Assembly (NCBI GenBank): GCA_022823505.1
Contig: JAJEIA010000144.1
Span: 1 to 48,364, forward strand
Source of the DNA: Dehalococcoidia bacterium
GTDB lineage: Bacteria; Chloroflexota; Dehalococcoidia; Lucifugimonadales; UBA3495
Direction of reading: 5' to 3'
DNA length: 48,364 nt
Each line of letters starts with the position of its first letter. The stretch's first letter is position 1. Shown here piece after piece: positions 35,706 through 42,418 of this stretch. The notes beneath the pieces were generated by a model that was not told the origin of the DNA, did no database searches, and saw nothing but the letters and a program-made list of their open reading frames with translations. A program made the position numbers and the translations under genes.

Positions 35706-36156
35706 GGCGTCAATAGCCCTCTCCGCAACGGCTTTCGCGCGCGTTGGGAAGGGTTGTCGTTCTACGATAGCGACGTCGGATTCTCGATTTCCGGCATCGG
35801 TCTTCGGCAGAGAGGTTCAACGGCTCAGTAATCGCCGAAGTGAGCGGATCGTTTCCCTGGCCACCGCCTCGTACAGGTAAACAGGCATCAGCACCGGTAA
35901 TTGTTCAGAGTTGCGGGGGAAGTGTCGTTGTGAGCGAAGTGCGGCAATCCCGTCGGCGCAAGGGAGTTCTTCAAGACCGGCATGACTGCTACGGCGTCGA
36001 GATCGCCACGCCGCTGCGCTCCTCGCGATGACAAATGGGTACGCGTGAGGACTGTCGCCGTTTTGACCGTGCTGCGAGCCTTACCCTATAATCCGTTGCG
36101 CCGCGCCGCACTTTCGCACCCAGGCGCGCCTCTAAGTATCGTCAGGAGGTACTACC
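35706..36156. other. 450-bp intergenic region before the Gfo/Idh/MocA gene
   Basis: No credible gene is seen. The region contains the dispersed palindromic repeat at 35923-36033 and a CAGGAGGT ribosome site directly before the next start. The short open frames here show no family resemblance. Confidence 0.7.
35923..36033. repeat. Dispersed inverted-repeat element (MITE-like)
   Basis: The left arm (35923-35950, TGTCGTTGTGAGCGAAGTGC onward) and the right arm (35999-36033, ending CTCCTCGCGATGACA) are imperfect inverse copies. They match the widespread bacterial intergenic element whose arms read roughly GTCATTGCGAGGAGCGAAGC. About 48 bp separate the arms. Such elements are common in Dehalococcoidia and several other phyla. 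Confidence 0.6.
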
Positions 36157-37191
36157 GTGGCAATCGAATCCGTCCGCGTCGGCCTGATCGGCGCCGGCCG
36201 CAATACCCGTGATCGACACATCCCGGGGTTTGACAGCACTCCCAACGTGGAGATCGGCGCGGTCGCCAACCGCTCCCGCGAGTCCGGCCAGCGCGTCGCC
36301 GACGCCTTCAACATCCCCACCGTCTACGACAACTGGGAAGAGCTGCTCGAAGACGAGAGCCTCGACGCCGTTTGCATCGGCACTTGGCCCTACATGCACC
36401 GCACCCTCACCATGGCGTCGCTGGAGGCCGGCAAGCACGTGCTCTGCGAGGCCCGCATGGCCATGAACGCCGCCGAGGCCCACGAGATGCTGGCCGCTTC
36501 CCAGGCGTCTCCCAACCTGGTCGCCCAGATCGTGCCTTCGCCCATGTCCTTCGGCATCGACGACCTGATGATCCGGCTGATTGCCGAAGGCTACATCGGC
36601 GACCTGGTGTCCATCGACGTGCAGTCCCAGACCGGGTTTACCGACCGCGACTCCACGCTGCACTGGCGCCAGGACCGCGACATGAGCGGGTTCAACATCC
36701 TGAACATGGGCATCTGGTACGAGGCCATGATCCGCTGGGTTGGACGGGCCACCTCGGTGATGGCCATGAGCCAGATCTCGGTCCCACACCGCCGCGACGA
36801 CGACGGCAACTGGCGCTCGGTCACCGTGCCCGACACCGTCGACATCCTGTGCCGGCTTGCCAACGGAGCCAACGCGCACCTCAAGTTCAGCGCCTGCGCC
36901 GGCCTGTCCCCGGGCAACTCGGTCTGGATCTACGGCACCGACGGCACGATCCACGTGGACGGGCGGATGCGCGTCTATGGTGGAAAGCGCGGCGACTCCC
37001 AGTTGCAGGAAATCGCCAATCCGCCCGAAAGCCGCTACTCGTGGGCCGTCGAGCAGGAGTTCATCGCCTCCATCCGCGACGGCGCGCCGGTCATGCGTAC
37101 CCCGTTCAACATCGGCGTCCACTACATGGAGTGGACCGAGGCAGTAACCGTGAGCGCCCAAACCGGCGAGGCTGTCCACCTGCCCCTGTAG
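36157..37191 (+). CDS. Gfo/Idh/MocA family oxidoreductase
   Basis: The 344-aa NAD(P)-dependent sugar-type oxidoreductase starts (GTG 36157, CAGGAGGT at 8 nt) VAIESVRVGLIGAGRNTRDRHIPGF. The Rossmann motif GLIGAGRNTRDRH is followed by the acidic AVANRSRESGQRVADAFNIP. The usual EKP motif is altered: KHVLCEARMAMNAAEAHEM has Ala-Arg where Lys-Pro is expected, so the catalytic Lys of the family appears to be replaced. The alpha/beta domain includes SQTGFTDRDSTLHWRQDRDMSGFNILNMGIWYEAMIRWVG. The loss of EKP suggests altered or absent dehydrogenase activity. Confidence 0.88.
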   Translation: MAIESVRVGLIGAGRNTRDRHIPGFDSTPNVEIGAVANRSRESGQRVADAFNIPTVYDNWEELLEDESLDAVCIGTWPYMHRTLTMASLEAGKHVLCEARMAMNAAEAHEMLAASQASPNLVAQIVPSPMSFGIDDLMIRLIAEGYIGDLVSIDVQSQTGFTDRDSTLHWRQDRDMSGFNILNMGIWYEAMIRWVGRATSVMAMSQISVPHRRDDDGNWRSVTVPDTVDILCRLANGANAHLKFSACAGLSPGNSVWIYGTDGTIHVDGRMRVYGGKRGDSQLQEIANPPESRYSWAVEQEFIASIRDGAPVMRTPFNIGVHYMEWTEAVTVSAQTGEAVHLPL

Positions 37192-37215
37192 GCGACTGAA
37201 CCTCGGTCGCAATTG

Positions 37216-37245
37216 CGTAGGGGCGACCCATGGGTCGCCCCTACG
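37216..37245. repeat. Perfect 30-bp palindrome between the oxidoreductase and the selenoprotein gene
   Basis: CGTAGGGGCGACCCA and its exact inverse abut at 37230/37231. It sits between two converging genes (37191 and 37270) and could act as a bidirectional terminator or a nucleoid/IHF-like site. This repeat class (GTAGGGGCGACCC) is widespread in Chloroflexota intergenic DNA. Confidence 0.8.
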
Positions 37246-37269
37246 GCGTTTAAGACCGGCCGCCGGTAA

Positions 37270-37812
37270 CTATCGATCCACCAGGCAGGCAATGACCTGG
37301 GGCGCCGCGGTGGCCGCCCGCTCCGATAGCTCCGCATCGGACAGCGTCACGATGGGGTGCTCGACGATTGCCAGCCCGTAATCCGGGTCGCCGCGCATCC
37401 GGGACATGGCGTGGGCCTGGCTCACGAAGGGCCGGGTGGTCAGCACGGTGGACGGGATCCCCAGCAGCTCGGTTTCCATTGCGTCGTGCACACTGCACGC
37501 GGTGCAGGACCCTCATTCCGCCGTGGCGTGTATTGCCACGTCGATGCTCTTCGCAGTGCGCTGCAGGTCCTCAATGCGCGCCGGCCACTGCCATCCGCCC
37601 TTGTTGTGCTCCACCGTGCCGGCGATGTCGTACCGCTCGCCGATGATGGCGGCGATGCGGCGCAGCAGATCCTCCGAGTGCGGCTTGTTGTTGGCGAACA
37701 GCCCGATTACCTTGCCGTCCAGGGTCGCCGGACGTTGCGCCAGCCGCGATGGCGCTGGCGGTGCGTCGTCTCGCGGGTCCAGTGTGACGATGGGCGAACC
37801 TTGCGTAGTCAT
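37270..37812 (-). CDS. UGSC-type selenoprotein with in-frame TGA (Sec100)
   Basis: Two adjoining minus-strand frames are in the same register and are separated only by a TGA at 37513-37515. Read through, the protein has 180 residues, with the junction ATAE-Sec-GSCTACSVHDAMETELLGIP. This is the hallmark of the UGSC family, where Sec (or Cys) begins the motif [U/C]GSC. Sec100 and Cys103 form a UxxC redox pair. The start is ATG 37812 with AAGGAGG 7 nt upstream; the N-terminus is MTTQGSPIVTLDPRDD. A stem-loop with a GTG apical loop starts 12 nt after the TGA, as expected for a bacterial SECIS. The host must decode Sec, but no sel genes are in the window. A disabling nonsense mutation is the alternative and is less likely given the motif. 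Confidence 0.82.
37483..37515 (-). promoter_or_regulatory. Candidate bacterial SECIS element with its UGA codon
   Basis: After the TGA (37515-37513), GCGTGCA (37500-37494) can pair with TGCACG(A)C (37490-37483), leaving a GTG loop. The apical GU is 19-20 nt from the UGA, within the range of bacterial SECIS hairpins. A competing six-pair stem CTGCAC/GTGCAG overlaps it. Confidence 0.5.
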
Positions 37813-37838
37813 GCGATGTCCTCCTTGCATAAGATGTA

Positions 37839-37870
37839 GATTACCCACCGAGTTTACCCAGCGGGTAATC
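37839..37870 (-). other. Hairpin in the 5' leader of the selenoprotein gene, at the border of the repeat field
   Basis: GATTACCC and GGGTAATC form a perfect 8-bp inverted repeat with a 16-nt loop, about 25-30 nt upstream of the selenoprotein start. It is also where the pentamer repeats begin, so it may mark the end of the inserted segment. Confidence 0.4.
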
Positions 37871-38345
37871 GTCTAGCCCTGCCGAGCCGGACCGAGCCAT
37901 ACCATACCCTGCCCTTCCGCGCCGGGCCAAGCCTCAACTAGCTGAGCCGATCCCCGCTCTGCCGTGCCAAGCTATGTTCGTTGATTGAAACCTTGCGCTG
38001 CCGCGCCATACCACGCCATGCCAAGCCCAACCTTGCCTGGACGGGCCGTGCCATGATCTATCTTAGGTGAGTTATGGTTAACCTTGCCATGCCACACCAT
38101 ACCGAGCCGAACAGCGCCCAGCCATGCCATGCCGCGCCCAGATAGGCCCAGCCGAGTCATGCCACCTGTAAACAGTTGTTGATTGAAAACCTTGCCATGC
38201 CGGGCAACACCAAGTCCTACAGATCCGGGCCATGTTTACCGGTTGCAACTTTCCCTGCCTAGCCTTGCCCGGCCAAGCATCGCCATGCCGGGCCACTCCA
38301 TGCCGCGCCGTACCTGGCCTTGCCGCGCCCCGCCATGCCTGCGGT
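37871..38345. repeat. Field of degenerate GCCNN pentanucleotide repeats in several blocks
   Basis: The sequence repeats GCC plus two variable bases with 5-bp phase (for example GCCAT GCCAA GCCCA ACCTT GCCTG). It does so in blocks at roughly 37875-37977, 37992-38055, 38082-38165, 38191-38212 and 38254-38342. Blocks are separated by unique-looking boxes, two of which are near-identical: TTGATTGAAACCTTG (37981-37995) and TTGATTGAAAACCTTG (38179-38194). A third box ends GGTTAACCTTGCC. On the minus strand all frames give Gly/Ala/Arg peptides with 5-residue period (GMAWLGAVRLGMVWHGKV), an effect of the 5-bp period and not a protein signal. No gene is called here. Confidence 0.85.
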
Positions 38346-38346
38346 A

Positions 38347-38949
38347 CTACTTGCGAATTGGATTGATGCTGACCGTCTCAAATCGGCCATAAGTGCCGCT
38401 CTTTTCCGGTCGCCAATCGCCTAATCCAATGCGCCGGCCAGCTATGTCTAGCCAGCCGCCTAACTGATCTTGGTCAACCAATTCGTCGTCAGCGTCCAAA
38501 CGGAAAGTTAGTGACCATTCGTCAAATTTGGCCCGTGTCCGTTCAATGCGGGCTTGCCCCACTTTTACCGGTACGGTGAACTGCGTGGTCTTGCCCAACT
38601 CTTCTACCGTAGCGCCGTAGTACTCCCGGTCGTAGTCAAACGAGATGATCTCGGTGACTATCAACCCTTCCCGTACTTGTGGCCCCTGTTTCATCTTGCG
38701 GGCGGCGGTTTCGATGCAGGCTCGGATAGCCGCTTCCGGGATTGTAGGCGCTCCGCTCGCGTCGAGGTAAAGGCTGATTTGGCATTCGAGTTCCCGGAGC
38801 CGTTCGTTGTCGGTGATGGTCCGGTTGGAACCACGCTTGCGGGCGATTTCTGCCTTCTCGATGTTGGCAGGGCTTCGGGTGTCGAGTCCGGCCGCTCCGT
38901 TGTGCTGGATGATGGGCCTAATGCCCTTGATTGTGACTTCGTATTCCAT
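38347..38949 (-). CDS. 200-aa phage-type protein of unknown function
   Basis: The protein starts MEYEVTIKGIRPIIQHNG with AGAGGAAC 7 nt upstream of the ATG. Features are KGIRPIIQHNG, ELECQISLYLDASGAPTIPEAAIRACIETAARKMKQGPQVREGLIVTE, KVGQARIERTRAKFDEWSLTF and a conserved-looking end IAGRRIGLGDWRPEKSGTYGRFETVSI. I recall similar proteins in prophages near recombination genes, but I cannot name a family or function; a RAMP/Cas7-like fold is conceivable from the GLGDWRP...GRFE ending but unproven. The gene starts inside the HNH frame and ends 1 nt before the pentamer-repeat field. Confidence 0.65.
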   Translation of the reverse strand: MEYEVTIKGIRPIIQHNGAAGLDTRSPANIEKAEIARKRGSNRTITDNERLRELECQISLYLDASGAPTIPEAAIRACIETAARKMKQGPQVREGLIVTEIISFDYDREYYGATVEELGKTTQFTVPVKVGQARIERTRAKFDEWSLTFRLDADDELVDQDQLGGWLDIAGRRIGLGDWRPEKSGTYGRFETVSINPIRK

Positions 38950-39230
38950 CGCAGTTCCTCTTCAATGCTTATTTTAAGCGCGGCCATAAAGCCGTATGCG
39001 TCGCCGCCGGTGCGGGTAAACCGGCGCATCGTGGTTGCAATTTCGTGGCACAGGTTGCACAGGGCGGTCAGGTCATCCGGAGTTGTCTCCCATTCCTGTG
39101 GGTAGTGTTCTGCCCAATGGTGCGCTTCAACTGCCGGTTTCTGTCCGCAAAACTGGCAGACGCCACCGGAACGTGCGGAGGCTTCGGCGCGCGCCGCGAG
39201 ATACTGCGGATGCTGGTAATTATAGCACAT
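38691..39230 (-). CDS. HNH endonuclease-like protein (C-terminus overlaps the next gene)
   Basis: The frame from ATG 39230 reads MCYNYQHPQYLAARAEASARSGGVCQFCGQKPAVEAHHWAEHYPQEWETTPDDLTALCNLCHEIATTMRRF. This is a clear HNH core with CxxC, the catalytic HH, and CxxCH. After about residue 95 the frame overlaps the 200-aa gene for 259 bp and becomes Ser/Pro/Thr-rich, which looks like a shadow translation. The functional protein may therefore have lost its normal stop or C-terminus. The start overlaps the 3' end of the companion gene by 11 bp. HNH proteins of this size are common in phages and mobile introns. Confidence 0.7.
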   Translation of the reverse strand: MCYNYQHPQYLAARAEASARSGGVCQFCGQKPAVEAHHWAEHYPQEWETTPDDLTALCNLCHEIATTMRRFTRTGGDAYGFMAALKISIEEELRWNTKSQSRALGPSSSTTERPDSTPEALPTSRRQKSPASVVPTGPSPTTNGSGNSNAKSAFTSTRAERLQSRKRLSEPASKPPPAR

Positions 39231-40248
39231 GGGTTTGCTTTTCCTGTGCGCTCGGTACCGCCACTTGCCGAATGACCGAGCGGCTGGAGCCCCAGGTGGC
39301 GATGAGGCTGACGAAGGCTCCGGCCATCCCGCCGCCGGGCAGCACCGTGATCCGGTCCGCCTCGGGGACCACCGGAACCATCCGGTCGTGGTCGAGTTCA
39401 TGCCCCATGCGTTTCCAGCGCATCCACTCCGACACCGGAACCCACGCCTTGTCGTGCAGGAAATCGGCCACCCGTTGCCGCGACCATCCGGCCGCCGCAA
39501 TGTGCCCCATCGCCTCCGGACTGATGACGCAGATCACTTCCGGCATGCCCGGCCCGAACGCCAGCATGGAGTGCGCGACCGGGGTCAGAAAATCGGCCGG
39601 GTCCCGGCCACTGTGCAGCGTCACCTGCAGCGGCGCCAGGGTCGCGAACGCCTGCACGATGGTGGCGTTTTCGCCGTAGCCCAACTCCGACGCCAACGAC
39701 GGCCACGGGCTGATTTCAAGGTTCTCGGGAAATGCAAATGTGATCTTGCCGGCGTGGCCGAAGGTGCTGTTGTCCATCACCACCGGAACTGACCCGTAGA
39801 AGTTCGACTTGAACAGGTTCACCGCCCGCCCGATGGCCGCGTTGGCACGGCTGCCGTTTCCCATCATCTCCACGCCCCCGTTCATCCCGATGGCCTCGGC
39901 GTAGGGCCCGCTCACCACCGTCAGCACCGTGGCGCCGTTGGTGGACGTGCTGCTGGCGTGGAGGTTGAAGCCCCGGTCCGCGATCGCCGACAGCGCCGCC
40001 ATGACCACCGGAAAATGCTCCGGCAGGCAGCCGGCCATCACGGCGTTCACCGCCGCCTTGCCGGCCGTGAACCGTTTCTGCCGGATGATCTCCGTGCCCA
40101 GGTGGTGGTCGGCGTCCACGCCGGCATATTCCAGCATGGCCTGCACCCGGTCCGGAGTGGGCGGCACAATGGGCAACCCGTCGGTGAGCCCGTTGGCGAA
40201 GTAGTATTCCTGGGCGTCGTTCCAGTCGGCGAAGCTTAGGGTGGTCAT
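39220..40248 (-). CDS. Conserved companion protein of UGSC (seleno)proteins
   Basis: The 342-aa protein starts MTTLSFADWNDAQEYYFANGLTDGLPIVPPTPDRVQAML. The TDGLPIVPPTP motif belongs to an uncharacterised family that I know as a frequent genomic neighbour of UGSC proteins. Other features are STSTNGATVLTVVSGPYAEAIGMNGG, ANAAIGRAVNLFKSNFYGSVPVVMDNSTFGHAGK and MLAFGPGMPEVICVISPEAMGHIAAAGW. Function unknown; a redox partner role is plausible. The last ~12 residues (PSAQEKQTHVL) look unlike the family and run into the HNH start, consistent with the gene's 3' end having been replaced by inserted DNA. Confidence 0.7.
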   Translation of the reverse strand: MTTLSFADWNDAQEYYFANGLTDGLPIVPPTPDRVQAMLEYAGVDADHHLGTEIIRQKRFTAGKAAVNAVMAGCLPEHFPVVMAALSAIADRGFNLHASSTSTNGATVLTVVSGPYAEAIGMNGGVEMMGNGSRANAAIGRAVNLFKSNFYGSVPVVMDNSTFGHAGKITFAFPENLEISPWPSLASELGYGENATIVQAFATLAPLQVTLHSGRDPADFLTPVAHSMLAFGPGMPEVICVISPEAMGHIAAAGWSRQRVADFLHDKAWVPVSEWMRWKRMGHELDHDRMVPVVPEADRITVLPGGGMAGAFVSLIATWGSSRSVIRQVAVPSAQEKQTHVL

Positions 40249-40332
40249 GTGGCATTCACTCTCGTGGGCGGTCCGGGGCGATACGGGATTATGCCATCAT
40301 TGGCCGGTCGCGGCGAGTACCTGCTCCGGGGA

Positions 40333-41724
40333 TCAGTTGCGCAGGCCGCCCCGTCGAAAGTCCGGCGCTTCCATGGGCATTTCGGTGACCACCAGCGGAT
40401 CCTGCAGGCGGGAAGCGATGCGCGGCCGGGCGGACGCTATGGCCTCGATCTGCTGCGACGTGGTGATGATCGTGGGCAGCCGCTCCTCGTACCGATAGCC
40501 GACGATCTGGAACAGTTTGTCCTCCGCGAAGGGAGTGCTCCGCTCGGCTCCCATGTCGTCCAGCACCAGGACGTCGGCGTTGCGGATCCGGTCCAGCAGG
40601 TCGTCGTGGTTGACGGCGCTGTCCGGCGCAAATGACGCCCGCAGAAAGTCCAGCAGATCGGCCACCGTGGCAAAGAAGACCTCGTCGCCTCGATCCTCCC
40701 GCTCTCCGGCCGCCGCAACGGCCAGGTGGGTTTTGCCGACGCCATAGGGACCGTGGAGGCTGAGCCATCCGTCGGGGCTGTTGGCCCAACGTTGCACGTA
40801 GGACTTGGCCGCCCGCAGACTGCGTTGCTGGTTGTCGGTCAACCTGCCGTTGCCAGAGGGATCGAACGCGGCAAAGGTCATGCGGGACCGCATGTTGGGC
40901 GGGACCGAGCCAATCGAGCGAGCCGTGGTACCGCCGACCCTCCCCAGCCGGTACATCCGGCCAAACCCGTCCGGCGATTCCAGTCGGGTGCGCAGGAATT
41001 CGTCCAGCCGGTCGGGGTCGCCGCGCAGGGTGACCACGGTGGGCAGCCGTGCCGCGTGCCGCGAGGCCAGGAGTTGAAAAAGCCGCTCCTGGGTCCAGGG
41101 CGTTGACGGCCGCGTCGGCAGGTCGTCGAGGACCAGCAGCGGCGCGCTGCGAACCTGCTCGAACAGGTCGACGAAAGGCTGGTCGGCTTCGTCGTCAAAA
41201 CCGCTGCGCAGGTAGTCGATCAGGTCCGCCGCGGTGATGAACAGCGCCGGATTTCCCAACTCTATACGTCGGTTGGCGATGGCGGCGGCAAGGTAGGTCT
41301 TGCCGCTCCCGCTGGGACCGACCAGGGTCAGCCAGCCGTCGGGTTCATCGGCATATGCAACGGCCGCGGCCAGCGCGTGGCGAAAGGCCTGTCGGGTCGC
41401 CGTTTCCTGGCCCAATCCGTCCGGGTTGGCGTTTTCGAACGTGGCCTGCCGCAGGGATCCCAGGTTGCTGTACCGCTCCAGGGCCTCGATGCGTTGGCTC
41501 CGGTCGGCGTCCTGTTCCTGGCATTGGCACGCAAACACCTTGCCGAAGTCGGGATTGGTCACATGGACCCGCCGGGTGACCCAACCCGCGCCGCCGCATC
41601 GTTCGCAGTCCTCAGCGCCGCTCCGGTTCTCCGGGCTCCCAGGGTAGTCGGCCGTATCGCCGTCGATAGCTGTCCAGGTATCCCGTGCGGCTATCCGGCG
41701 CAGTATCGCTCCCAGGCTCTCCAT
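40333..41724 (-). CDS. Tandem two-domain DnaC/DnaI-like helicase loader ATPase
   Basis: The 463-aa protein has an N-terminal zinc-finger-like segment (Cys40, Cys43, Cys66, Cys68), as in DnaI. Two complete DnaC-type AAA+ modules follow. Module 1 has Walker A GPSGSGKT (136-143) and Walker B LLVLDD (196-201). Module 2 has Walker A GPYGVGKT (325-332) and Walker B VLVLDD (385-390). Both modules carry a similar lead-in (TF..., then PDGWL) and an ADLxDxLR stretch after the ATP site, so the second is a duplicate of the first. Ordinary DnaC/DnaI has one module. It probably loads DnaB, encoded two genes upstream. The start at 41724 (MESLGAILRR) lies 113 bp inside the DnaD-like gene. Confidence 0.88.
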   Translation of the reverse strand: MESLGAILRRIAARDTWTAIDGDTADYPGSPENRSGAEDCERCGGAGWVTRRVHVTNPDFGKVFACQCQEQDADRSQRIEALERYSNLGSLRQATFENANPDGLGQETATRQAFRHALAAAVAYADEPDGWLTLVGPSGSGKTYLAAAIANRRIELGNPALFITAADLIDYLRSGFDDEADQPFVDLFEQVRSAPLLVLDDLPTRPSTPWTQERLFQLLASRHAARLPTVVTLRGDPDRLDEFLRTRLESPDGFGRMYRLGRVGGTTARSIGSVPPNMRSRMTFAAFDPSGNGRLTDNQQRSLRAAKSYVQRWANSPDGWLSLHGPYGVGKTHLAVAAAGEREDRGDEVFFATVADLLDFLRASFAPDSAVNHDDLLDRIRNADVLVLDDMGAERSTPFAEDKLFQIVGYRYEERLPTIITTSQQIEAIASARPRIASRLQDPLVVTEMPMEAPDFRRGGLRN

Positions 41725-42418
41725 GCTCATGGTTCGTATCACCAAGTCGGTCGGTTATGCCTACCGCGAGGCCGGGTTGACGTTCTCGTTTCCACCTGCG
41801 CAGAACCGCGTCGATATACCGCCAACTGCGGGCGTTACGCTCCGCTGCGACGGCGATGGCCTCGGCAATCCATTCCGCCGGGTACTCCTCCTCCGCTGCC
41901 CGCAACTGCTCCGCGACGCTGTGCCCGTAGGGGCCGATGTGCTGCTCGTATAACGCGAATATGTTAGCACGCGGCTCTCCGGTTGTCGGAGGCTGCGGCA
42001 ACGGTTCCGACGCATTGGGATCCACCTGACCGGTCAGGTCGGCGGCGGTCAACTCCGTGACTCCGGCGGTCTTCACATAGCGCCGGCAGCCCTCGTCGTT
42101 CAGGAATACGCGGACCTCGCCGCCGGATTGAACCGCCAGCAGTGTTCTCCGTGCGACGGCCGACGCCAGTCCCTGCCGGATCTCTGTATTGTCCATCCCT
42201 GCTTCCAGAAAGGGATCGTCCAGCAGTTCGTGAAGGCCGATGCCGGGCGGTACGGGTCCTCGGGCTGGCGTTTCGGCCAGCAGGGCCAATGCCCGCAGCG
42301 TCACCTTGAGTTCGATGATGTCGTCGATGTCGGCCAGCCACTGTGCCAGGGCCGCCGCCGGTATCGGGATCCGGCGTGCGTTGGCCGGCAGAGTCGCTTT
42401 GCCAGCGACGTCGTCCAT
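41612..42418 (-). CDS. DnaD-like primosome protein
   Basis: The 268-aa protein has an N-terminal winged-helix-like half and a DnaD/DnaB2-like C-terminal helical domain: ANIFALYEQHIGPYGHSVAEQLRAAEEEYPAEWIAEAIAVAAERNARSWRYIDAVLRRWKRE. DnaD proteins help load the replicative helicase. The C-terminal tail ends YRRRYGRLPWEPGEPERR, a segment that overlaps the start of the loader gene. It begins 1 nt downstream of the dnaB stop, so dnaB, this gene and the loader form one replication-initiation operon. Confidence 0.82.
   Translation of the reverse strand: MDDVAGKATLPANARRIPIPAAALAQWLADIDDIIELKVTLRALALLAETPARGPVPPGIGLHELLDDPFLEAGMDNTEIRQGLASAVARRTLLAVQSGGEVRVFLNDEGCRRYVKTAGVTELTAADLTGQVDPNASEPLPQPPTTGEPRANIFALYEQHIGPYGHSVAEQLRAAEEEYPAEWIAEAIAVAAERNARSWRYIDAVLRRWKRERQPGLAVGITDRLGDTNHEHGEPGSDTAPDSRTGYLDSYRRRYGRLPWEPGEPERR

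Noticed and set aside
37972-38296. Small minus-strand proteins (Gly/Ala/Arg periodic) in the pentamer field
   Set aside because: The 5-bp DNA period forces a 5-residue period in every frame, so the peptides are an artefact.
37871-38345. CRISPR array
   Set aside because: The repeats are 5 bp with degenerate positions and there are no regular spacers or cas genes.
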